A model generated the notes under the pieces. It made no database searches. It worked only from the letters and a program-made list of their open reading frames with translations, and was not told the DNA's origin. A program made the position numbers and the translations under genes. This document shows, piece after piece, positions 1 through 10,545 of a stretch of DNA of 64,000 nt. The stretch's first letter is position 1. Each line of letters opens with the position of its first letter. The stretch comes from Amphimedon queenslandica (Eukaryota > Porifera > Demospongiae > Haplosclerida > Niphatidae). The stretch is from the NCBI RefSeq assembly GCF_000090795.2, contig NW_003546470.1, positions 5,975 to 69,974 on the forward strand. The letters are read 5' to 3'.

Positions 1-1385
1 AGATCTCTCACCAATGAGTACCTATACCATCAGTGTGCACTTGTATATCGATCTTCCTTCAGTTAATAGTACAGTAACAGTGTTAAGATTTGATGGTGAG
101 TTATTATTATTGAGAGAGTGTAAATGATATCTGTTCTAGTTCCTAGTCCAGTAACTAGTCTCTCAGTATCTAATGTCTCAACCACTGGTATTACAGTGAA
201 CTGGACTATTCCCAGTAGTGACAACTATGTAACATACTACACCATCTCCTATACTCCATCTTGTCTCCAGTTATCATCAGTGAATGAGACAGTCTCTGTT
301 GCTCCTCATCAGTCCACTACAACATACAGTTATACATTAATAGGTCTGTACAGTGGTATGAACTATACCATCACAGTGAGAGCTGGTAATGTACTAGGAG
401 GATCTGAATTAAGCATGAACACAGTACAAACCAAAGCAATAAGTACTAATATTAATTTAAGTTATTTTTTCAATAATTAATTTATTGTGATTTGTAGTTC
501 CTAGTGGTTGGCCTTCATCAATTCAAGCCTCACCAGTTAATTTAACAGCTAATAAATTCACTTGGAATAAGGTCAATTGTTCTCAGCGTAATGGTCTAAT
601 CAAAGGCTATACAGTGATTATTAGTAACAGTAGCATGGCATACAACCTCACCAGTACTGAGAGATATATCATATTGAATGATCTAGTATTTGGTACTGAG
701 TATAACTTCAGTGTAGCTGCTGTCAATTCTGTTGGAAGAGGTCCCTTCAGTGATCCTATTGTAGTAGAGATTGGAATAGGTATGTAATTATTATACTATA
801 TTAGTTCTGTGAAACTATAGAATATAGTGTTCACATCATCAGTTCAATCATCATCTTCTACATTATTAACTACTGAAGCTATGTCTACCTCATCTAGATC
901 TACTGAGTATTGTTCAATAAGTAAGTATCATGAACTATTTTTTTTGTACACTTTATGTATGACATATAGCCTGTACTTCAGTCTGTACTGCTACTCCTGC
1001 AGTTTCAGTAATTCCATCAACTAGTGATACATCAGATAGTGTTATTGCTCTTAGTGTGTTAGTGAGTATATTGTGTGGTCTATTAACTGTCAGTGTTATT
1101 GTTCATATCTACTGCTTTATAAGGTAGAGTTTACATACTAGTATAATAAATGTTTGTTGTTTTCTTATAGAAAGAAAAGTCAATGTACTATTAATAAGCA
1201 AACAAAGTTAGTCTATTTTAAAGTTACTTATTAATAATTATGATGATAGAGCTGATGATGATATTTCAATGCAAGTATGTGAACCATACGAAATTCACAA
1301 GACTAAACAAAGTGAAGAGAATGAAGGAGTTTATGAGGAATGTCAAACATCACCTGATGCTGTTTATGAGCATATGCCACAATGA
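1..1385 (+). CDS. Fibronectin type III receptor-like membrane protein, 3' part
   Basis: Partial gene; the 5' end lies outside the window. Exons read as 1-95, 140-442, 498-779, 828-920, 982-1123, 1171-1206 and 1250-1385. The first two internal exons are 303 and 282 nt, each flanked by phase-1 introns, and each encodes one FN3 domain (WTIP, YTISY, LIGLYSGMNYTITVRAGN pattern in the first; WNKV, YTVIISN, FGTEYNFSVAAVN in the second). A Ser/Thr-rich linker follows. A transmembrane helix then runs from about VIALSVLVSILCGLLTVSVI to a basic stop-transfer end. The short tail carries VYEEC and VYEHMPQ tyrosine motifs, with the stop at 1383-1385. One-domain-per-exon phase-1 FN3 exons are typical of metazoan adhesion or signalling receptors. 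The ligand is unknown. The start of exon 982 could instead be 1003, which stays in frame. Confidence 0.8.
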
Positions 1386-2937
1386 ATGTACTGGAATTAC
1401 TTAATATAATGTAACAGAAACATTTCCTATAGTTTTAGCATAGCCATTTGTTTTATATATAGCTATACATTACTTAGTTTGTGTGAAAAGAGAATACAAA
1501 TTTATGAGTGCATTTAATAATCACTGTGTAGCCTTGTGGATAATTACATGTACTAATTAATCCTCCTATCTTCATTTCTTGTCCATCCAAAAAGAGAGAA
1601 AGTGTATACATATTATTAATAAAGAGAATTTATACTTAGTTACCAAATAAAAATTCTATTTTAAAAAGTTACTCAAAAAGATGCTCTTCAGCAAAATTTT
1701 GCCAAATATAAAAAGGAGAAAAATCTCCATTTTAATAATTTTCTTGATACAAATACCAGTACATGTTTTTATGTTGTGTAGAAAGTATTAGTTGATTCCG
1801 ATCATACCGTATTTAAATTTTTACAATTTTTTAATTTTGCTCCAAAATTGCCCCGTACTATAGTACATGGTGAAAAAGGGAACTGAGCTTTTACATAAAC
1901 ATTTTAATAACAAATACAGGACAAAAATGAATAGTACGCCAAAACAATGATGAAGTGAAAAATAAGAGGAATAATTTTTAAAAATGAAATAATAGAAAAG
2001 TTAGATTGAATTAGTAAGGCAGGGTCTTTGGTCAAAATTTTTTTTAAAATGAAAAGGAGAGAATTCTTTATTTTTGTATTTTTCCTGATACATATACATA
2101 TTTTTATTTTGTGTAGGAAGTTTGAAATGATTTTGATCACATTTAGATTTTTAAGAATTTTTTGAAGTTACTCCAAAATCAACTAATCCATTTTTATTTT
2201 ATATAATTTATTGATTCAATCAATTTTAAAGTTACTCAAATATTAGACAAAAGTAACTGAACTATAGTACAGGAAATTTGACCAAATTTCATCAAAAATT
2301 AAAACTCAAGAACTCTCCATTTTTATAATTTTTTTGATCCATATACATGTACTTATGTTGTGTAGAAAGCTTAAGCTGATTCCAATAAAATTTATAAATT
2401 TTTCAAATTGCTCAAAAATGGGGCAAAAGTAGACTTTTTGCCAAAAATTGCTAGGAGAAAATTTTGCATTTTTACAATTTTTTCTGATACATATATATAC
2501 ATGTTCTTATGATCATGAAAACTTTGAGCTAACTCTGATCAAAATTGAATTTTTTATGTTGCTCCAAAACCTGTATGCTATTTTATAAGGCTTGTCAACT
2601 CATTAAGCACGCTTTTTAACTCACTTGGCATACTTTATAGGAAACCCTGGTATACCATGTCATCAAATGGGAAAACAGATCTAGTAAATATTATGGGCAA
2701 GCCATCAAAACTCAATGGACACAGCTCTCTACCTAATCTAAGTTAGCTCTTATGCTAAATTTATTAAGGAAGTTTTAGCTTATTCTAATTATGTCATGTA
2801 CTTAAATTACAAGGTCAAAAATGGCAGTTTAGCAATATAAATAACTTAATAGAAATGATTTTTCAAATTGCTAGATCCCAAATGAATATAACTAAACAAA
2901 AAATACTAGATATACTACAATAGATCTACTACAATTA
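1386..2937. repeat. AT-rich spacer built of diverged repeat monomers
   Basis: I see no gene here. From about 1640 to 2560 the sequence repeats a diverged unit of roughly 150-200 bp. Its core reads AAAAGGAGAAAATCTCCATTT, then TGATACATATACATGT, then GTAGAAAGTTTGAGCTGATT and CCGATCAAAATTGAATTTTT. The same unit occurs near 17280-17425, 25560-26065 and 39352-39817, and in inverted orientation in 52711-53347. At 2639-2649 the block ends with GGAAACCCTG, the same terminus as the better preserved copies, which behave as hAT-type elements. A left terminus was not found here, so this copy is probably truncated. Confidence 0.65.
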
Positions 2938-4848
2938 TTAATATTCATCCTTTTCAATAAATTTAATGCAATAATCTACCATTGATGCCACTTCTTTCAT
3001 TAATACTTCAATAGTATCCACTTGATTTAAAAACATAATCTTTTTCAATTGCTTGACAGGTGACTGTGATTGAGCCATGCATTCTTTCCATTTCTCATGA
3101 ATAGACCTACCAAACTCTTCAGTTAAATTCATGTAAGAAATATCCAGTTCAAAATAAGGCTCTGCTGTAGGAATAAGAGAGCAAAACACGACTTCTAGAA
3201 TAGCCAGTGCATTCTCTTCTGTCAGTATTGACCCTTTAAGGTTTAAGAAATGAAGACAACCAGGCTTGATGGCAGATAAGGCATCTACTAAGATTGGTAC
3301 TGTGTTGCCTTGATCATGAATCTTAAGCTTTAAGTTCCAGGATTTTGCGGTAACGATACTAAACAGTGAATAAATAATGGCAATGTTTTCAGCATTGACA
3401 TAACAGCTAATAGAAAACACTTCCACTTCAATGGATTCAAGGCTTGAGAAAATGGTGATGCAACTGTTGCCATTAAGATCAAACTCTCCTTTCATCTCGA
3501 GTGATTTTAGGACAAGATGAGGAGGAAAAAGAGATGAGAAACTGTGAGAAAATGAACAGTTTAAAAGCTTTAATGACTTCTTCTCACTGTATTGAATAGT
3601 TAATGGGTTGGGAAGTGGATCGAAATGAATGCAAGGAATATTTTTAAATGAGAGACTCTCTGGATATGGAGAAGAGAAAAATGCCCTCAAAAATGATAAA
3701 ATGACATCAATATTCTCATTTATAGAGCTGGAATAAGAGAATGCTTTGAAAACAGGACGATAAAATAAATCTTCAGTGATACACTGAAGAATTGGGTTGC
3801 CAATATCTATTGCAGGGCCTGAAGGAAAATACAAAGTCAGAGATGTCAGCTCTTGTTGATGCTTTAACACGTCAAATAGTGTAGGAGATGGTGTCTTATT
3901 AATGCCCACCTTAAGATATTTCAAATGACACTGTGAAGGCTTTAGAAAACAAGACAACAAAAATTCTAAATCGTCGTCGAACATACCAAATGTGACCCTC
4001 TCTATTGAGTCACAGGGAATGACACTATCTAAAAATGTTTTAGCTATTGTTGTATCTTGCTTATCACCAGCGATAAATTCAACTGATTGCAACAAACTTA
4101 AAAATCGTGACAGTTTCTGTTGATGGCTTTCATCCTTAAGCTTTGCACAATCGTATGGTTTCGCCCCAATTGGTCCCAAGTACATGTCGTTTTCATAAAA
4201 ATCTATAACTAAATGCTTCAGCTTCACATTACAGACATCAACTAATGTATCAATTAATGTTTCATGTAAAACTTCTTCTTCGTCATAAACTGTGCGATAT
4301 CGCTCAGGAAAGGCTGAACATGTGGTATACATCTCTATGCCATGAAAACTAGTGATACTGCCATCATTAAAGAAACGATAGAAATGCGTAGGAGGATAAA
4401 AGTCGCACACACCATAGAGCAAATCTTTTGGAAAATGATCAGGATTGTCACAGTAACATTCAGTGTTCCAAAACCCATTACAGAATGAGAATAAAGAAAG
4501 AAAATACGATTCCTTCCAATTGCAAGAGAGCCCTTTCTTATTCTTCCATTCAGTAGGAGTATACAAATTGTAACCTTCATCAGCTGCTCGTTCTTTCTGG
4601 TGAATTGGCAATCTCTTGTTAAAAAGTGTCTCCCATATCTCATCCATTGCTATACCATTAGTGAATGGTGTGTTTTCTAGTCTACATACATCAATGACTG
4701 GCAATAGGAGCAGGAGCTGACGGCGAATAAAGAGAGGAAGAAGAGCCAAAAGACTAATATATATTCCTTCTTCTCCTTTATCAGATTGGAATAAGTGACC
4801 AACAATAAAGAGAAAACATTGATCCTGAAGTGAGATGTTGATCGACAT
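2938..4848 (-). CDS. Unrecognised leucine-rich protein, single exon (636 aa), copy 1
   Basis: Uninterrupted 636-residue reading frame on the minus strand. I do not recognise the family with certainty. The N-terminal 60 residues are hydrophobic and leucine-rich, with a pattern LLALLPLFIRRQLLLLLP followed by DVCRLE. That pattern recalls the short helical box (BC-box or F-box-like) at the start of some ubiquitin-ligase substrate receptors; this is inference only. Residues about 240-560 contain irregular leucine-rich segments, for example LVDALSAIKPGCLHFLNLKG followed by LTEENALAIL, which is LRR-like. There is no signal peptide or clear transmembrane segment. A close paralogue lies immediately upstream on the same strand. 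The single-exon structure contrasts with the intron-rich neighbours and may reflect retroposition followed by tandem duplication. Confidence 0.75.
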   Translation of the reverse strand: MSINISLQDQCFLFIVGHLFQSDKGEEGIYISLLALLPLFIRRQLLLLLPVIDVCRLENTPFTNGIAMDEIWETLFNKRLPIHQKERAADEGYNLYTPTEWKNKKGLSCNWKESYFLSLFSFCNGFWNTECYCDNPDHFPKDLLYGVCDFYPPTHFYRFFNDGSITSFHGIEMYTTCSAFPERYRTVYDEEEVLHETLIDTLVDVCNVKLKHLVIDFYENDMYLGPIGAKPYDCAKLKDESHQQKLSRFLSLLQSVEFIAGDKQDTTIAKTFLDSVIPCDSIERVTFGMFDDDLEFLLSCFLKPSQCHLKYLKVGINKTPSPTLFDVLKHQQELTSLTLYFPSGPAIDIGNPILQCITEDLFYRPVFKAFSYSSSINENIDVILSFLRAFFSSPYPESLSFKNIPCIHFDPLPNPLTIQYSEKKSLKLLNCSFSHSFSSLFPPHLVLKSLEMKGEFDLNGNSCITIFSSLESIEVEVFSISCYVNAENIAIIYSLFSIVTAKSWNLKLKIHDQGNTVPILVDALSAIKPGCLHFLNLKGSILTEENALAILEVVFCSLIPTAEPYFELDISYMNLTEEFGRSIHEKWKECMAQSQSPVKQLKKIMFLNQVDTIEVLMKEVASMVDYCIKFIEKDEY

Positions 4849-5145
4849 CTTGGCGGGTGTGGTTAGATTTAGATTTATAATAATCGTGTGGTTTCACTCA
4901 ATTTCACTGGTCCATGGTAAAAAAACATACATATAATCACTAGACTGAAACTTTTTGCTATGAAAAAAGGTAAAATTTTCCTATAAAATTTAGCAAAATA
5001 TCAAACTATTTGATAAGGATGCACTAGCCAAGTTTCTCATTACCTCTTTATTGCCATAATTAAAAAACCTAAACTGGAATCATGATAATAATAAGCAATA
5101 AATTAAAATAACTAGATAATCTACAATACTAATAATACAGCTACA

Positions 5146-7055
5146 TTATTCATCCTTTTCAATAAATTTAAAGCAATAGTCTACCATTGATGCCATTTCT
5201 TTCATTAATACTTCAATAGTATCTACCTGATGTGAAAACATAATCTTTTTCAATAGCTTGACAGGTGACTGTGATTGAGCCATGCATTCCTTCCATTTCT
5301 CATGAAAAGACCTACCAAACTCTTCAGTTAAATCCATGTAAGAAATATCCAGTTCAAAATAAGGCTCTGCTGTAGGAATAAGAGACCGAAATACGACTTC
5401 TAGAATAGCCAGTGCATTCTCTTCTGTCAGTATTGACTCTTGAAGATTTAAGGAATGAAGACGTCCAGGCTTGATGGCAGATAAGGCATCTACTAAGATT
5501 GGTACTGTGTTGCTTTGATCATGAATCTTAAGCTTTAAGTTCCATGATTTTGCGGTAACGATGCTAAAAAGTGAAGAGATGATGGTAAAGTTTTCAGTAT
5601 TGACATAACAGCTAATAGAAAACACTTCAACTTCAATGGATCCAAGTCTTGAGAAAATGGTAATACAACTGTTGTTGTCAGGATCAAAATCTCCTTTCAA
5701 TTTGAATGATTTTAGGACAAGATGAGGAGGAAGAAGAGATGTGAAACTATCAGAAAACGAACAGTTTGAGAGCTTTAATGACTTCTTCTTGTTGCATTGA
5801 ATAGTCAACGGGTTGGGAAGTGGATCAAAATGAATGCTAGGAATATTTTCAAATGACAGACACTCTGAATATGGAGAAGAGAAAAACGACCTCAAAAATG
5901 CCAGAATGACATCAAAATTCTCACACATAGAGCTGTAATAAGAGAACGTCTTGAAAACAGGACGATAAAATAAATCTTCAGTGATGCACTGAAGAATTGG
6001 GTTGCCAATGTCTATCGCAGGGCCTGAAGGAAAATGCAAAATCAAAGATGTCAGCTCTTGTTGATGCTTTAACACGTCAAATAGTGTAGGAGATGGTGTC
6101 TTATTAGTGCCCACTTTGAGATACTTCAAATGACACTGTGAAGGCTTCAGAAAATAAGACAACAAAAACTCTAAATCGTCATCAAATATGTTAAATGAGA
6201 CCCTCTCTATTGAGTCACAGGGAATGACACTATCTAAAAATGTTTTAGCTATCGTTGTATCTTGCTTATCACTGGTGATAAATTCAACTGATTGCAACAA
6301 ACTTAATAATTGTGATAGTTTTTGTTGATAAATTTCATCCTCAAGCTTAGTGGCACAATTGCACCCATGTATTCCCATGTACATATTGTTTTGAAAAAAC
6401 TCTACAACTAAATGCTTCAGTTTCACATTACAGACATCAACTAATGTATCGATTAATGTTTCGTGTAAAAATTCTTCCTCATTACAATGATAAACTGTGC
6501 GATATCGCTCAGGAAAAGCTGAACATGTGGTATACATCTCTATGCCATGAAGACTAGTGATACTACCATCATTAAAGAAACGATAGAAATGCGTAGGAGG
6601 ATAATAGTCACACAGACCATAGAGCAAATCTTTTGGAAAATGATCAGGGTTGTCACAGTAACATTCAGTGTTCCAAAACCCATTACAGAATGAGAATAAA
6701 GAAAGGAAATACGATTCCTTCCAATTGCAAGTTAGTCCCCTTTTTTTCTTCCATTCAGTAGGAGTGTACAAATTGTAACCTTCATCAGCTGCTTGTTCTT
6801 TCTGATGAATTGGCAATCTCTTGTTAAAAAGTGTCTCCCATATCTCATCCATTGCTATACCATGAGTGAATGGTGTGTTTTCTTGTCTAGTCTACATACA
6901 TCAATGACTGGCAATAGGAGCAAGAGCTGGCGGCGAATAAAGAGAGGAAGAAGAGCTAAAGGACTAATAGATATTCCTTCCTCTCCTTTATCACATTGGA
7001 ATAAGTGACCAACAATAAAGAGAAGACATTGATCCCGAAGTGAAATCGGCGACAT
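5146..7055 (-). pseudogene. Tandem paralogue of the leucine-rich protein, split by a 5-bp insertion
   Basis: Head-to-tail duplicate of the 2938-4848 gene, with high identity along its whole length. The first 66 codons (7055-6855) match the start of copy 1 up to DVCRLD and then run into a stop. The remaining 568 codons (6852-5146), from MDEIWETLFNK onward, are in another frame. Aligning the DNA shows a 5-bp insertion (TGTCT on the plus strand, about 6884-6888) in an otherwise matching stretch, next to a similar TCTAGTC sequence. The downstream frame stays open and well conserved. Translation could restart at MDEIW and give a protein lacking the N-terminal leucine-rich box, so this is either a recent pseudogene or an N-terminally truncated gene. 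A sequencing error is the alternative. Confidence 0.7.
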
Positions 7056-7822
7056 CTTAACATGTGGGTGTGGCTATATCGCATAATTAATTAATTAATA
7101 ACAATTATGGACTTATAAAAATAAACTCTAAAATAAAGGAACTTATTGCTATAAAAAAGATTTTCTCACAAAATTTAGCAATTTAATAACCAATTTAGAC
7201 TCTAGATTTATTTTTTTTAAAGCATTGGCAAGACAAATATCAATTTCCTCACATAGGCATACCAAAAGTATACTAAAGACAACCAGTTACTAAATTCTTT
7301 ACCTAATTATTACAACGACTTATTTATATTATGCTGAAACTAAAATAAAACATAATGAGCCTGATCAATTTGTGTGAAATAATTTGATCCAGATGCATAT
7401 CAATAAAATATTATAATGCTTCCTTTCTGTAGACTGGATGCTGCATGATGGCATGAGTATCATCAGATGATCAGAGTATGACTAATTAAGCTATAAGGTC
7501 TAATACATGTTTACACATACTAATAGAAACTAAAAATTAAATGCATAAAGCTACAATTAGTGTCGTAATTCATGCCAGACTCTGAATATGAATATTTGCA
7601 CACAGAAAACCTATGATACAGTACACATCCTGTAACAGAATTGTAATAACTCAAATAGCACATGCATAGCATCAACAATTAAGAGAGGACAGGCTTTCAT
7701 TGATTAACAATTAGACATGCACCTAGTCACAACTTTGAGAGCACACCCTGTGAATATAAGGATTGTTGCTAAGAACTGTAGTCATTATTCTGCTGGAACA
7801 AAGACAGGACAAGACAGCCGTA
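7056..7822. other. Intergenic region with probable TATA box at 7755-7760
   Basis: No coding signal is visible. A TATAAG element sits 68 bp before the ATG of the next gene and could set its transcription start. The sequence just left, near 7060-7075, contains GGGTGTGGCTAT, a CACCC-type box close to the start of the minus-strand leucine-rich gene. A similar GCGGGTGTGG stands before the sister gene near 4852. Confidence 0.4.
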
Positions 7823-9303
7823 ATGAAGAAGATGGCACTAGCTTTTGTCTGCTTATTGGTCCTACTACCATATGGAAATACTCAGTGTAAGAATTAAGAA
7901 ATGCTTTTTACTTCATTATTCTTTATTCTTTGCATAATAGCTTCTTCTAGTAGCCCATCACCAACTGTTACTCCAACAGATGATACTAATGATTTATTTA
8001 ATCAATTGAAGTACATCTACATCATAGCTGGTGTCATATTATTTCTGATAGTGATTGTGATTGTTCTGCTAGCTGCTGTTTGCATTATTTGGCATAGAAG
8101 ACCATCAAATAACAGTGAGCCTGAGAGAACAAAAAGACAATCAGCTGAAACAGGAAGGCAACAATCTACAGAAGCTCAAGTTCCCAACAGCATAACTCTA
8201 TCACCTTCTCCAAAAAAGAAAACAAGTAAGTTCAAGTTGTTTACTAAATTAGATAATGTACACGTCATACTTGCTCATACCAATATGCATCAATTAGCGT
8301 AAGAAAACTTCATTATCATCTTCATATGTGGAAATATTGACAAACTAAATGCAATATTATTCTACATCAATTAATTTAGATAATGCAAAAGTGAGAGCTC
8401 ATGGAGACAAGAAGCCAACAGAGTAAGTTATAAACAATGTAATTATGTATATACACACAATGTACCCATGTACCAACACCCTCAATCTTGCATACACCGT
8501 CAACATGTTATGACCATAATGTTACTGGGTGTTGCTATGTGTGTAGGTCTGTTATGTCAGACTTTCCCTTGCTATGTCGTGTACTTGAAGACTACCAGTC
8601 ACCACATCATCATCTACAACAGACAAGCCCTAACGAGTCGTTTTCTTCAAATTACCGAATCAGGGTTTCAAGTGAAGTTTCCAGCGATATTGATGCTTCT
8701 ATTCGTACGACCACGAGTTATGTATCTGAATCAGCAGATTATGACGAGTTGGATAATGTTGTTAACGCGATGAAAGCTGAAGGTTCTTCACCTCCCAAAT
8801 CTCCATTAAAAAGTGCGTCAAAGTTATCAAAGTCTATACCTTTATCGTCAACAAAGCCATTGGGAAGCGTGGAAGAAGAGCCACAAGAATTAGTAGATGC
8901 ATACGGATACCATCAGATAACAATTAAAAAGGAGCAGGAGAATGTATTGACTAAATCACAGTCAACAATTGACATGTTTGATGATCCCAAATATGAGCAG
9001 CTACCTCAAACAATGAGCATTGATAGTCATTCACTCAATGGAAACCTTCAAACAGCTAGCTCAACACCACAATTACACATCCTCACAGATCATAACACAC
9101 AATCAATGCCTTTGTCAGAGACTTCATTTGACAAGAAAGATTCAAAGCAATACATGAGTCTGGATCAAGTATTACAGCTTGTGGAAACAAGGCTCAGGTC
9201 TTCTAGTCGCGAGGTTTCAGTAGAAATGGATCAGATAGAAGAGAGCGAGGGGTTGTATTGCCCAAGAGTCCTTCGGCCTGTCATCAATGAAAATAAAAAC
9301 TGA
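7823..9303 (+). CDS. Single-pass membrane protein with minimal ectodomain and long tyrosine-motif tail (382 aa)
   Basis: Exons 7823-7886, 7941-8225, 8380-8422 and 8547-9303 join in frame (phases 1, 1, 2) to 382 codons. Residues 1-21 form a signal peptide (basic MKK, then LAFVCLLVLLP). Only about 24 residues of Ser/Pro/Thr-rich ectodomain follow. A transmembrane helix spans about 46-70 and ends WHRR. The cytoplasmic tail of about 310 residues holds several YxxL/I/V-type motifs (YDELDNVV, YGYHQI, YEQL, YMSL), which are possible SH2 docking or endocytic sites. The near absence of an ectodomain suggests a signalling adaptor working with a ligand-binding partner, perhaps one of the Ig-like neighbours; this is inference. 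It is the first of five similarly built genes. Confidence 0.8.
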
Positions 9304-9611
9304 GATAAAAAACAGTTAATGTTGTTGTAATTAAAGTTTATTTTCATTTTCGTTTTATAATTATTACAGTTATATTAATAGTTGCTAGGTTATATTTGTT
9401 GACAGTGTTTACTATGCTTCAGTGATGTTTTTAAAATGTTTGGTCATTCCTAATGCAATCAGTATATGATTGTGCACCATCTGTGTCATTTTCAAGAATA
9501 ACGTCAACTACTCTAACTGCCGTCACATTTGTTTATATTGCCAAGTCATACACAATAGGGCTAGTTTTGTTTTCTGTCTAAAGTGGAAGTTGGTCAGTAA
9601 GAGGATCAAAC

Positions 9612-10344
9612 ATGGCAGAGAGTTGCTTCTCTGTTATTGGTACAGAGAGCTGTTATGTGCTGTATGCTGTTGCAGGTTATAGTATACTTAGTAGTGGTCT
9701 AGTTTTGATTCTGAGCTTGATTCTGATGAGAAACTGTTATGTTTACATTAAGCTTAAAAGACAACTGAGGCAGCATCAAAGAAATGATGGAGAAGGTATA
9801 GTCATTGTGACATATATGTGATGCTAAACTATCTATGTAACAGATATTCCACTACAGAGTGAAGAAACACAAGAAAAGTAAACTATATCATACAGTATAG
9901 CTTCTATATCTAATTTAACTTTTTCATAATAATAGTACTGGGTACAAGATTCACAATACGGAGGAAACCAAGAAACAAAATGATCAGATAATACCATTGG
10001 ATCCTATGTATGATGTGGTTACTGGCAATGAGAAACAAAGTAATGACGCAATTAAACCAGCCAACGGTCCCCCTCCTGCTCCCCCACCTCCTCCTATTCC
10101 CACTCCACAACCAGCTGCAGTATATGCCGTTGTTAATAAGAAAAACAAAAACAAGGGCAGCCCAGGACGTTCACTTTCCCCTGCACCAGCTGCTGGTGAC
10201 CATACAACATACAATACACTCACAAGAGATGGTTTAACACCATTGTGTGCTGAGTCTGATGCTAATGCTCTTTATGATCGACTTGGAAATGAGTCAGATG
10301 CTCAGATGTTTCCTGAAGCCCAATACGACACTGTACAAAGTTAA
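9612..10344 (+). CDS. Small membrane-anchored proline-rich tyrosine-motif protein (208 aa)
   Basis: Exons 9612-9795, 9844-9877 and 9936-10344 join in frame (phases 1, 2) to 208 codons. There is no cleavable signal peptide. One hydrophobic segment (about residues 14-39, ending LILMRN) is followed by KLKRQLRQ, so the orientation is probably N-out, C-in. The tail contains a polyproline run (PPPAPPPPPIPTP, a possible SH3, WW or EVH1 ligand) and tyrosine motifs YAVV, YNTL, YDRL and YDTV. The last two are separated by about 15 residues. Mini-exon and tail layout match the neighbouring receptor genes. Function is unknown; an adaptor or scaffold for tyrosine-kinase signalling is the simplest guess. 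No TATA box is seen before the ATG, which was chosen because it opens the only frame that includes the membrane segment. Confidence 0.75.
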
Positions 10345-10497
10345 CGTTGTAGTTTGTGATGTCTTTCATTAATAGCTTTTTACTTTGCTGTTTTTGTAGC
10401 ATGTAGCATTATTTATCTTAGATGTAATGCATTCCTACCACACCTTGTTCTTTATAACAAACAAGTTTTGTTTCACTTGTTGTGTCTGATAAAACTC

Positions 10498-10504
10498 TAT
10501 ATAT
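10498..10504 (+). promoter_or_regulatory. Probable TATA box of the Ig-like receptor gene
   Basis: TATATAT lies 42-48 bp upstream of the ATG at 10546, so the 5' leader would be very short. Recognised by motif only. Confidence 0.35.
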
Positions 10505-10545
10505 TAATGCCTTGCGTCCAGCGCATTATATCACTGTAACCAACA

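Noticed and set aside
1904-2140. 78-codon frame in the AT-rich spacer
   Set aside because: It lies in diverged repeat monomers, has an Ile/Lys/Phe-biased composition, and similar frames recur at other copies of the same repeat.
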